Source of the DNA: Acidobacteriota bacterium
GTDB lineage: Bacteria; Acidobacteriota; Thermoanaerobaculia; Gp7-AA8
DNA: 64,000 nt
Reading direction: 5' to 3'
NCBI GenBank assembly: GCA_003223645.1
Contig: QHVT01000016.1
Span: 62,001 to 126,000, forward strand
The position numbers and the translations under genes are program-made. The notes beneath the pieces are model-generated. The model had not been told where the DNA came from, did no database searches, and saw nothing but the letters and a program-made list of their open reading frames with translations. Shown here piece by piece: positions 53,201-61,252 of this stretch. Positions within the stretch are counted from its first letter, which is position 1, and every line of letters starts with the position of its first letter.

Positions 53201-56200
53201 CCTTTTTCGACGACGATCGTCGTGGACGCAGTGGAAACGTCATAGTTCGGGTCATCGGGCTCGAACGTGACGTGCAGCGTCTGCGTGCCGACGCCGACGA
53301 TCGCGCCCGGCTCCGGATCGTACGTAAACGTGCCTCGGACCGGCGACGTCGCGTTGAGCTGCGCGCCGCTGAGCGGAGTTCCGTACGAGATCGGCGCGGG
53401 CGTCGCCCACGAAATCGCCGCCGGAATCTTGTTGACCATGATGACGGTCGACGTCGTAATCGGCGCGAGCGTCGCGTCGGCGGGAGTGAACTTCACCGAC
53501 AGCGTTTGATATCCCGCGTCGAGAACCGCGCCCGCCGCCGGCGTGTAGACGAACGTGCCGGCGACCGACGCCGTGGCGTTGAGCTGCGTTGCCGACAGCG
53601 GCGTGCCGTACGGAATGGCCGCGGGCTCGTTCCACGTGATCTTCGGCGTATCGGAGACGATGACAAGGTTGGCGCTCTTGGACGAAGCCGCGTACAGCGA
53701 GTCGCCGTTGAAGCGCGCGGAGATCGCGTCGGCATACGTGCCGGCAGCGCGGCCGGTCGTTTCGATCACAGCCGTGGCGACGCCGTCGGTGCCGGTGAGC
53801 AGGCGCGTGACTTCCGCTCCGCTCAGCGAGAACACGATCTCGCGGTCCGCGATCGGCGTACTGCCGGATTTCAGCGTAGCCGTCACGACCGCAGGCTTGC
53901 CGACAGGGACGGGATCGACCGTGACGTCGATGGACGTCGGCGTGTCACCGATCGTTCCACCGCCGCCGTCGCCTCCGCCGCCGCCGGTCTCCGGATTGTT
54001 GCTGTTGCCTCCGCCGCCGACCTGCCACGCAGGATCGCTGCGCGTTTCGACGGTGCGCGTCTCGGTGACCTGCGAGCCGTCCATGATCCAGACGCTGTTC
54101 TCGCCGGTGGCGGGATTGCGCCAGACGATGTCGGCCTTGCCGTCGCCGTTCATGTCGGCGATGAGCGCCGGCACGAGATCGGGATCGGACGTAGTCGCCA
54201 TCTTCAGCGTCGAGACGTTCAACGTGCGCGGGCTGCTTGCCGGCGCGCCCTCGGAGTTCACCGTCATGCGGTGAGCGTCGTTCATGATCCAGATCTGGTT
54301 CTCGCCGGTGGTGCGGTTGTGGAGGAAGAGATCCGGTTTTTCGTCTCCGTTGAAATCGCCGCGGCCGTACAGTCCCGCGCTGCCGGAGTTCGGGAGCGCC
54401 CACGAGCCGAGGTGATCGGTCCCTTCGCCGAACCAGATCTCGTTCGCGCCGGTGGCGCCGTTGTGCCAGACGATGTCGTCGTGATCGTCGAGATCGAAGT
54501 CGGAGATCGCGCCGATCGTCCAGTCCTTACCGGGGCGCGATTCGATCGGGACGACGTCGCGCAGGTTCGTGCGGTTCATCAGCCAGACTTCATCGCGGCC
54601 GGTCTCGGGATTGCGGAACATCAGATCGAGATTGCCGTCGGCATCGAGGTCGCCGGCGCTCTGGAGCTGATTCTTCGGATCGCTGAGCGGAAGAGTGGCC
54701 GTACTGGCGTGCGTCGTTCCGTCCATCAGCCAGACTTCATTCTGGCCGGTGGCGCTGTTGTGCCACGGGATGTCGTTCTTATTGTCGGAGTTGAGGTCGA
54801 ACGAGCAGCAGGCGCGGCGCCGTCCCGGAGGAGGCGGCGCGCTGAAGATGGCCGCGGTGCGGCTGTAGTTGGAGCCGCAGCTGTCCGTCACCTTCACCCA
54901 ATAGAACGAGGTGTGGAACGGATTGACGTGAATGGTGTCGGGATACGAGATGCCGGTGATGGGGTCGGGCGGGTCCGGCGGAATCGGCGAGTCTTCATCG
55001 CCGGAGATGCCGCGGTACCACTGGTACGTCAGCGGCGTGGTGTCGCTGAAGTTGGCGTGCGCGCCGACCACGAACATCGTGACGTTGAAGCCGGGGTACG
55101 GCGAGATGGAGTCGCCCGGCGTGTCCTCGCCACGGAAGAGCGAGTCGATGATGTACGGCACCTTGCAGTTCGGGCTGGGAGTGTTGTTGGACCAGGTGAC
55201 TTTTCTGCTGGCCAGATGGCCCCGGCTGTTGATGACCTCGACCTGGAACGTCGACGACTGGGACGTCGGATAGCCGTTGTCTCCCGGATGCAGGGTCAGT
55301 GAGGGGCAGTACTTGCAGTAGGGATAGACCGGAACGTCATTGATGAACCAGTGGTACTGCAGCTGCGTTCCTTCGCGGAGCCAGACGCGCAGAGTCACGT
55401 TGGAGCCATTGGAGACAGAGCCGCCCTCCAGATCGACGTCCATGCCGGACGGCGGAACCGGGATCGGCGGCGCGTCCTGATTGACTTTCGTCGAGGCGAC
55501 GACGTTGCCACCCTGGAACGCGAGCTCCTTGTCGTAGAGCCGCAGTGTGGCTACGCGCTTCGAGGGATCCTCCTGCGGATCCACCTTGAAGTAAATCGTC
55601 CGCGTTCCGATGTCGTGATTGGCCGCGGGGGGATCCTGTCCCGGCGGCTGAACGAAGTGGATCCAGCCGGAGTCGGACTCGACGCGCCACGCGCAATTGT
55701 CGCCGGTGGAGACCGTCATGCTGACGGTGCCGAACTGGCTCTCGGCCGCGACATACGCGATCTCGGGATCGAAGCCATACGAGCAGCCGCTGCCGCTCTG
55801 CTTGACTTTGACCTGTTTCAGCGCGACGGCGATATTGGAGTTGCGCGCCTCGGCGGCAGTGTTCTGGGAGACCTTGAAGTCGAATGAAGAACTGCCGGTC
55901 CGCGTACCGGGCACGGGCAGCGTAATGAAGCCCACGTCGGCACTCGGTGTCCAGTTGCAATGGTCGGACGTGCCGACGAAGACCGGATAGGTGCGCTCTT
56001 CGGGCCGCAGATTGTAGAAGAGCGGATTGACGAGATACGACGGGAATCCGCAGAACAGATTGACCTTTCCGGTCGTGGTGCGCGACGGCAGTACGCCGCC
56101 CGCATAAAGCACTTTGAGCTCGTAGTCTTTCGGCGCGAGATCGAGCGAGCCGGTCGCGGTGGCGGTGCCGTCAGGGCCGGTCTTCACAATGCAGGCCGTG

Positions 56201-59200
56201 TCGACGTCGTCGGCGCAGCTGATTTTCTTTCCATTGAGAACGAAGGTCAGACCTTCATCGACCACCGGTCCGTCCGGAGTGCGGAGGAGCGCCTTGTAGG
56301 TCTGAGGAATTCCGACGAACGCCGTCGCCGTGGTCGGCAACAGCGAGAGGGTGACGTCGGTATTGCAGGAGCCGCGCGTTCCGAGGATCGGCTCCTCGAA
56401 CTCCGTTTCCTGTCCGCCCTGACAAACGCCCTTCCCGCCGTCGACCTGCGGTCCCTCGGCGATGATCCGGTACGAGTACGGCGTACCCTGGACGGCCGTC
56501 TTGTCGAGGAATTTCGGCGTCGACAGGCACTTGCTTCCACTCTGGTCCGTAATGTCGACGTTATTGCGGAGGATGCGGTACTTCATCGCATTACCGCCGC
56601 CGCAGACCGTTGCCGACGGCCACGACACCTGCAGAGCGCATTCGAGTGCATTCGTTTTTGCGATCGAGACGCCGGGGAGGAAGTACGGCTTCACGTCGCC
56701 GCACGAGGCGAAGGTGATTTTCGACGGTCGCGGCATACCGAAACGGACGTCGTACTTGTCGACCGGCTTCTGCGGCGTCTGGAACTGAATGGTATGAACC
56801 ATCCCGTTCGGGTGGTAGGAGATCGATCCGAATCCCAGGACGTCCGTCAGAAGGCCCGCGGACCGCACGTTCGTCACGGCGGTCAGCCCGCTCGTGGCCG
56901 TACAGCCCTGCAACAGGCATTTCGGCATGAACACGGTGCGGGGCAGAGCGTGATCGTCGTAAGTGAGCTCGTATTCGAAGGTCTGGATCGGCGCGCGGTT
57001 CTCGCTGCCGTCCGGGTTCTGTGTAATGCGCTCGATGGCGGTGGTGCGCTTCGAAGCCTGTCCGCCCGGTCCGCGGTATTCGTAGGACTCGGCGACGTCG
57101 ATGGTGCCCGCCGAAGTGAGCTCGTTGCGGCGCACGGCCTTCGTCATTTTTCCCTTGCGGTAGTCCGAGCCGTTGTTGTCGTCGCCGTACTGGAATTCCT
57201 TGATCAGTTTTCCGCTGGGGAATTCCTTGAGGAAACGAAGCCGCTCGAGCGAATCGTAGATCGACTGGACGGTCGTACCGCCGGATGTGCGCTTGCCGGC
57301 ATGTCCGCGCGCGTCATAATCGCTGTAGACGGTCTCGCCATTTTCGGGATGCTGTTCCTTGAGCAGGAAGCCGCGGCCGTCGTACTCGAATTTGCGTTCC
57401 TGCGTGCCGACCTTCGCCGTGAACAACCGGCCGGCGACGTCATACGTGTACGTGGTGACGACGTTGCCGCCTTTCGGCGTATCGGCCTTGGTGCCGTCGG
57501 CCGCTTCGTCCACGCCGACCAGCCGTCCCGCCGCGTCGTAATGCTCGGTGACGAGGACGGAGTCCTGTTCGTTCGTGGGCGTCGCGACCTGGCTCACGCG
57601 CTCGGCATGCGAGACGCCCTTCTTGTAGTCGTAGGTCGTGACGCTGCCGTCCGGCGTCCGGATCGAGTCCACGCGGCCGAACGGATCGTAGTGATAGAAC
57701 GTCTTGTCCGTCGGGGCCGCATTTTCGTCGTAGAGCTCGACCGACGACTCCGTGTCCTTGCGTCCCGCGACGTCGTACGTGACGTCGCGAACGCTCCACT
57801 GTTCGTCTTCGCCGGGCACGGCCGGGAGGCGCAGCAGGTCACGCAATACGCGGCCGAACGCGTCATAGATGATGTGCTGGTGCGTGATCTCGTTGCTCGT
57901 GCTGCCGTTGCTGTACGAAATGACGTCCGCCGCGGCATGCGCCGACGACGTCGCGTTCGTCACCAGATACTGCCGCCACGGGCCATGACCGCTCTGCGGC
58001 TTCTCCCACTGCAGCCGGAGCATCGAGTCATAATCGAAGGTGGTCGTAATGCCGGAGACGTCGGTCTCCGCGGACGGAAGTCCGGCCTTCGCGTCGATGG
58101 TCAGGTTGAGAATGTTGATCGTCGAGTCTTTGTATTTCGAGGAATTGAGAACGCCGAACTGATATCCGTTCAGGATCGTCAGCTGCGGCCCGCTCTGCGG
58201 AAGCGGCATGTCGCAGACGAGCGAGGCGGAGTCGAGCGCCTGGAGGTCGCCTCCGTAATATTCCTCGCGCAACACGTTCCCGTGGTTGTCCTGTTCGGAA
58301 TCGCCGATTGCCTGGGAATACAGGGTCAGCAGGTCGTATGGGCCCGCGCCGTTGCCGTCTTTGAACGTCCGTTTGCGCGTCAGGAACCCGTTGCTCTTGT
58401 CGAAGCAATATTCCTCGCCTTGCGAAGTGCCGTTCTCCGTCGCGCCCTTACGCGAGTAGGTATTGAGAATCCACGGCTGGTTGGTCGCGGGCCGGACGAC
58501 GTCTCTGATGATTTTGCCGTCGTCGTCCACCAACATCTCGCTGGTCGTGGCGTCCCAATTCGTGGATTCCAGGCGGAAAACTGATCCCGGAATCGTGCTT
58601 TCAAAAATGGCGCCGCGGAAGTGGCCGACGCCGTCGTAATTCGTAAAGAACTTGTGGACCTTCAGGCCGCCGTCCAGGGGATATTCGGTGTCTTCCAGCG
58701 TCTGGCGGTGATTGAAGCTTTGCAGCCTCTCGATCGGTTCATCGCTGCCCTCGAACTCCCATTTCACGTAGGTCGAGCGCTGGGAGGGACAAGTCGTATC
58801 GGCGCACACGCCCAGAAACTCGCTCGCCAGCCTGCGGCCGTCGGGCAGGCGGCGATACGCCATGCCGCGCTCGCGGACGCTGTAACCGTCCGTCGATTTC
58901 GTCACGAACGGCCAGAGCGTGAAATAGTGGATCGTCTTCGTATGGTCGGGGGCGTCGACGACCGTGCCGACCCATTCGTACGCCTCTTTTCCGGAACAGT
59001 CCGGAGTCTTCTTTCGCGCGGGCAGTGTCTGCGAATACGTCGTGGTCCGGCCGCCGGCCAGCCCGTTCTCGTCGTACAGCGTGCGCGTGGCCACGCCCGG
59101 CGGCATCTGGCCGAGCCCGTAAAAGTTACCGTAGCAATCTGTCGTCGGAAGTGTGTATCTCTTATAGGTCCATCGGACCGAGCCGCCGGTCGGCAGATTC

Positions 59201-60201
59201 ATCCGGGTCAATGCACCCTGCTCGCAGTTCTGCGGATTGCTGGGAGACCCCGCGGAATTGGCGTAGGTGAACTCGAATGACGAGTGGTCGGGGAGCTCGA
59301 TTCGTTTGAGGAACGGCTGGTTCAGGTATTCCTTCGGCGTGTACAACTGCGCGTTCGAATCGCACGTGTTTTTTACCTTCGCCGCCTCGTAAACGAACTT
59401 GTACTCGAGCGGATCATGGCTGCCGAAGCTGGTGAGGACCACCTTGTCCACCATGCGGTTCTTATATACGGTGCCGTCAATCCACCCGTAGGCCATCTGC
59501 TTGAAATAGATCTTCTGTTCGCGCCCGTGACCGTCGCGAATGATCCAGAGGTCGGCGTCATTCGGATATTCGACGCTCACTTCGTTTCCGAAGCGATCCG
59601 CCATCTTGACGAGACGCCAGTCGTGCTTCGGCAGGCGCGAGAAAGTGTGGATTGCGCCATCCGGAAACTCGAGCGTGACCTCGGTCTCGGCCGTACGCTT
59701 CGCCCGCATGTAGGTGCTGTCCCGCGAATAGCCGACGTTTCCGACCTTGTTCAGATCGCCGATATCATGGTCATGGCCGTCCGGACTCTCATAAAGCCAA
59801 TGTCCGGCCTCGAAGATTTTACCGAGCGACAACAACCAGCCCATGCCCGCATTCGCACGGTTGGTCGGCATTGCGTCGACATACGGAAATTCGATATAGA
59901 CGGTGTTTCCCTTGGCGTCCTCGTCAAAGCCCATATAGGTTCCGGGATGGAGATCCCAGATCTGGCTGTTATAGATGAGGGTCAGCCCGTAACTCAGCGT
60001 GCCATTGACCGGATATCGCGGACCGATCGGCACCGTCATCTTCAACGAGCCGTTGAACAGATCGACTTGATCCAGCTCTCCCAGCTGATAAACCTTGTCG
60101 GCCGAAAATCCGCGCTGCAGGTTCGGATGCTGCTCTTGTGCAGCAGCCGCGAGCGCACAGAAGGCAAGAAGGACGAACGGGACGACGCGTCGCATGCTCA
60201 C
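50281..60201 (-). CDS. Giant YD-repeat protein with BACON, FG-GAP and MBG domains
   Basis: 3306 residues. GTG 60201 is coupled to the upstream gene (GTGA); ATG 60195 is the alternative. Domain order: signal peptide; RHS/YD-repeat shell (~60-1120); a stretch with CxxCA-type beta domains; BACON-like domains (~1400-1580, DNCAWRVESDSGWIHF); Ig-like segments; four FG-GAP/VCBS repeats (~1800-2060, GDLDADGNLDLMF, GDFNGDEKPDLFL); nine MBG-like repeats of ~85 residues with (A/P)xIxYGTPLSxxQLNA (~2180-2960); two YDG-type repeats (KLYGGAVPTLTGTL); and a C-terminal beta domain. It lacks the RHS core-associated tip, which the two short RHS proteins downstream have. Confidence 0.9.
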   Translation of the reverse strand: MSMRRVVPFVLLAFCALAAAAQEQHPNLQRGFSADKVYQLGELDQVDLFNGSLKMTVPIGPRYPVNGTLSYGLTLIYNSQIWDLHPGTYMGFDEDAKGNTVYIEFPYVDAMPTNRANAGMGWLLSLGKIFEAGHWLYESPDGHDHDIGDLNKVGNVGYSRDSTYMRAKRTAETEVTLEFPDGAIHTFSRLPKHDWRLVKMADRFGNEVSVEYPNDADLWIIRDGHGREQKIYFKQMAYGWIDGTVYKNRMVDKVVLTSFGSHDPLEYKFVYEAAKVKNTCDSNAQLYTPKEYLNQPFLKRIELPDHSSFEFTYANSAGSPSNPQNCEQGALTRMNLPTGGSVRWTYKRYTLPTTDCYGNFYGLGQMPPGVATRTLYDENGLAGGRTTTYSQTLPARKKTPDCSGKEAYEWVGTVVDAPDHTKTIHYFTLWPFVTKSTDGYSVRERGMAYRRLPDGRRLASEFLGVCADTTCPSQRSTYVKWEFEGSDEPIERLQSFNHRQTLEDTEYPLDGGLKVHKFFTNYDGVGHFRGAIFESTIPGSVFRLESTNWDATTSEMLVDDDGKIIRDVVRPATNQPWILNTYSRKGATENGTSQGEEYCFDKSNGFLTRKRTFKDGNGAGPYDLLTLYSQAIGDSEQDNHGNVLREEYYGGDLQALDSASLVCDMPLPQSGPQLTILNGYQFGVLNSSKYKDSTINILNLTIDAKAGLPSAETDVSGITTTFDYDSMLRLQWEKPQSGHGPWRQYLVTNATSSAHAAADVISYSNGSTSNEITHQHIIYDAFGRVLRDLLRLPAVPGEDEQWSVRDVTYDVAGRKDTESSVELYDENAAPTDKTFYHYDPFGRVDSIRTPDGSVTTYDYKKGVSHAERVSQVATPTNEQDSVLVTEHYDAAGRLVGVDEAADGTKADTPKGGNVVTTYTYDVAGRLFTAKVGTQERKFEYDGRGFLLKEQHPENGETVYSDYDARGHAGKRTSGGTTVQSIYDSLERLRFLKEFPSGKLIKEFQYGDDNNGSDYRKGKMTKAVRRNELTSAGTIDVAESYEYRGPGGQASKRTTAIERITQNPDGSENRAPIQTFEYELTYDDHALPRTVFMPKCLLQGCTATSGLTAVTNVRSAGLLTDVLGFGSISYHPNGMVHTIQFQTPQKPVDKYDVRFGMPRPSKITFASCGDVKPYFLPGVSIAKTNALECALQVSWPSATVCGGGNAMKYRILRNNVDITDQSGSKCLSTPKFLDKTAVQGTPYSYRIIAEGPQVDGGKGVCQGGQETEFEEPILGTRGSCNTDVTLSLLPTTATAFVGIPQTYKALLRTPDGPVVDEGLTFVLNGKKISCADDVDTACIVKTGPDGTATATGSLDLAPKDYELKVLYAGGVLPSRTTTGKVNLFCGFPSYLVNPLFYNLRPEERTYPVFVGTSDHCNWTPSADVGFITLPVPGTRTGSSSFDFKVSQNTAAEARNSNIAVALKQVKVKQSGSGCSYGFDPEIAYVAAESQFGTVSMTVSTGDNCAWRVESDSGWIHFVQPPGQDPPAANHDIGTRTIYFKVDPQEDPSKRVATLRLYDKELAFQGGNVVASTKVNQDAPPIPVPPSGMDVDLEGGSVSNGSNVTLRVWLREGTQLQYHWFINDVPVYPYCKYCPSLTLHPGDNGYPTSQSSTFQVEVINSRGHLASRKVTWSNNTPSPNCKVPYIIDSLFRGEDTPGDSISPYPGFNVTMFVVGAHANFSDTTPLTYQWYRGISGDEDSPIPPDPPDPITGISYPDTIHVNPFHTSFYWVKVTDSCGSNYSRTAAIFSAPPPPGRRRACCSFDLNSDNKNDIPWHNSATGQNEVWLMDGTTHASTATLPLSDPKNQLQSAGDLDADGNLDLMFRNPETGRDEVWLMNRTNLRDVVPIESRPGKDWTIGAISDFDLDDHDDIVWHNGATGANEIWFGEGTDHLGSWALPNSGSAGLYGRGDFNGDEKPDLFLHNRTTGENQIWIMNDAHRMTVNSEGAPASSPRTLNVSTLKMATTSDPDLVPALIADMNGDGKADIVWRNPATGENSVWIMDGSQVTETRTVETRSDPAWQVGGGGNSNNPETGGGGGDGGGGTIGDTPTSIDVTVDPVPVGKPAVVTATLKSGSTPIADREIVFSLSGAEVTRLLTGTDGVATAVIETTGRAAGTYADAISARFNGDSLYAASSKSANLVIVSDTPKITWNEPAAIPYGTPLSATQLNATASVAGTFVYTPAAGAVLDAGYQTLSVKFTPADATLAPITTSTVIMVNKIPAAISWATPAPISYGTPLSGAQLNATSPVRGTFTYDPEPGAIVGVGTQTLHVTFEPDDPNYDVSTASTTIVVEKGTQSILWNDPAPITVLQSLTATQLNARILTSGTAPAGQVTYTPPLGTSLPAGTHELRVDVAATAEYEAATARVDIVVTHVQSTIQWPVPAPIVYGTPLSAAQLNATANVPGTFVYEPAAGTILNGGTTKLFVSFTPSDSRYDPATASVTIQVTQATPVVSWTTPAPIVYGKPLTLTQLNATATTGGDFIYTPSLGTILNAGTHPLNVTFKPDEAANYKSVSASVTLTVLKAPQTLSWANPAPIVYGTLLSAVQLNATVSVGGTSPAGTLTYSPGSGTLLQAGNGQILTVTAAATPNYELATKSVTIDVRKAKPVLTWLTPAPIVYRTPLSGTQLNATANIPGAFTYNPPAGTVLEAGQQPLAAHFTPADTNNYELADASVTLEVQQATPILTWPTPAGIVYGTPLSGTQLNTTADVPGTFVYSPSAGTILNAGPAQTLSVQFTPTDTRNFKNASATVKINVAKAKQTLSWTPTPIVYGTPLGSGQLNAQVSVVGPAAAGALVYTPPSGTVLDAGTHTLTVVAQETPNYESATLSVPLEVARKPLSLVVDAKSKLYGGAVPTLTGTLTGVVNHDNITPSYATIGTISSPAGTYPITGTLIDPGNRLFNYAVTITPATLTVLPAPLQISADPKSKQYSDPLPTLTATFTGLVLGETPAVLSGTLVIETTAVRLSAPGPYPITIGGLSSPNYAIVYVNSTLTVTQEDARVQITSPLLASASASKPASVTLTATIKDISATADANGDVDAGDIRKATLTFVDRATNTTLCTAPIGLVSSSEERVGVATCTFTRNFGATLPASLVVGARAGGYYTRDAAAEDVTLSIVAPTTAAVTTGASFSIATSAGAYAPDTGSEAQVTGTLQYDRDDLVKGQLSFKFTRGTHNYEITVDASSLAIVLTTTGGGKGAIVGTGTLLEGKTVLATGPVVLTATDAGDAKNDTLGIALFNAEGGFWVAAGWNGSTVVEQSMHNGNIVIH
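51150..53640 (-). repeat. MBG-like tandem repeats within the giant YD protein
   Basis: Nine repeats of about 250 bases each encode segments starting with (I/V/L)xWxxPAPIxYGTPLS and containing FVYTPAAGTILNAG-like turns. Two shorter YDG-type repeats follow. At DNA level the units are diverged (protein-level repeat), so this is an old tandem expansion. Confidence 0.88.
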
Positions 60202-60863
60202 TGCGTCACCCCCGTGCTCACGCCCGTCACTTTCGTCACGGACACTTCCATCGTGAACGGATTCATCGTGATGACCAGGTCATCGTTCGCGAAAAGCCGG
60301 GGAGCCGGGGGAAAACTCTTGAGAGGCGGCGTATCTTCCAATTGAATCTCGAGTTTTCCGTCTTGTACTTGATCGGCATCGCCCGTTTCTCCGTCCGCGC
60401 CGCGCATTGCCCAGGCGCCCCTGCCCGGCCGGACGATCAACGTCTGCACGCCGGTGTCGTCGACGACAAAACGATCGAATTCGCCGATCGAATTCGCCTT
60501 GACCCCTTGTGCTTGCAGCCCTTGCGTATTGATTACGCCCTCGGCCTTATTGACGACGATGTAATGGCCGCTGGCCACGTCCACCACCGCATAGATCGCG
60601 CGGTCGGAAATCTCGATGCCTTCCTTCATGGCGATGAAGACCTCACCGTCGTTATCGGAATCGGTGAGCACACCGGTCGTACTGATCACCTCACGAGAAG
60701 GCGGCCGGTCGATCGAGGCCGCAACGATTTTCCCGCCGTGCGTGACGCCGGTGACCCGTACGCCATTCGTTTCAAAACCGACCGTCAAGTCGGCGATTGC
60801 GTCGGGAGTGGTCAGGGGAAGGATGAGAGTGAGACCGAGGGCGAGGAACGACAGACGAATCAT
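60198..60863 (-). CDS. Secreted protein, first gene of the YD-repeat operon
   Basis: 221 residues from ATG 60863 with GGAG 7 bases upstream (TTG 60869 is in frame). Signal peptide (LSFLALGLTLILPLTTPDAIA), then beta-rich repeats with VLTDSDNDGEVFIAMKEG and GHYIVVNKAEGVINTQG. Its stop overlaps the start of the giant YD gene, so it heads the operon. No family recognised. Confidence 0.72.
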   Translation of the reverse strand: MIRLSFLALGLTLILPLTTPDAIADLTVGFETNGVRVTGVTHGGKIVAASIDRPPSREVISTTGVLTDSDNDGEVFIAMKEGIEISDRAIYAVVDVASGHYIVVNKAEGVINTQGLQAQGVKANSIGEFDRFVVDDTGVQTLIVRPGRGAWAMRGADGETGDADQVQDGKLEIQLEDTPPLKSFPPAPRLFANDDLVITMNPFTMEVSVTKVTGVSTGVTQ

Positions 60864-60888
60864 ACGCAACTCCAGAAATTGGAAGTAG

Positions 60889-60907
60889 TTGGACGCCTAT
60901 TGGACGC
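60889..60907 (-). promoter_or_regulatory. Direct repeat upstream of YD-repeat operon
   Basis: TTGGACGC occurs at 60889-60896 and 60900-60907, spaced by 11 bases (one helical turn), with a related TTGGAAG at 60880. It is 26 bases upstream of the first start codon of the minus-strand operon, where a repressor or activator site might be. No sigma factor boxes are convincing. Confidence 0.4.
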
Positions 60908-61044
60908 TAATTGTTTTGCTGAAAAAACCTGCGAATGGTTTTTAGGGCGCGAACTTTACACGATTCAGTCGTTCCGCACAACCTTTTCGATACAACTGTG
61001 GAACGTTGCATCGAGCGCGGGTACGTCTCATTCCAGTCAGCGTA

Positions 61045-61229
61045 GGCTTCACTTAAGAATCACGGCCCCTCATCCGGCCCTTCACTGCGTTCAGGGTCCA
61101 CCTTCTCCCCGCAAGCGGGGCGAAGGGCAACAAATTCAACGCACTCTTTAAGTTGCCCCTCCCCCCGCTTGCGGGGAGAGGGTGGCGCGAAAGCGCCGGG
61201 TGAGGGGTCGTGCGTGCTTAAGTGAAGGC
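61045..61229. repeat. Large inverted-repeat element (CTCCCCGCTTGCGGGG)
   Basis: Outer ends GGCTTCACTTAAG (61046-61058) and CTTAAGTGAAGGCC (61217-61230) are inverted. Inside, CCCCTCATCCGGCCCTT faces GCGCCGGGTGAGGGG, and each half holds a hairpin CCCCGCAAGCGGGG or CCCCGCTTGCGGGG. The inner part resembles CCTCACCC...TCTCCCCGC repeats seen in many bacterial genomes. It ends 23 bases before the btuD ATG. Confidence 0.88.
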
Positions 61230-61252
61230 CATTGGTGCTAAAAGTCTCTGTG

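Noticed and set aside
51655-58584. Two very long plus-strand open frames (1215 and 874 residues)
   Set aside because: They are antisense to the 3306-residue YD gene, whose repeats and domains are clear. The shadows show no domain.
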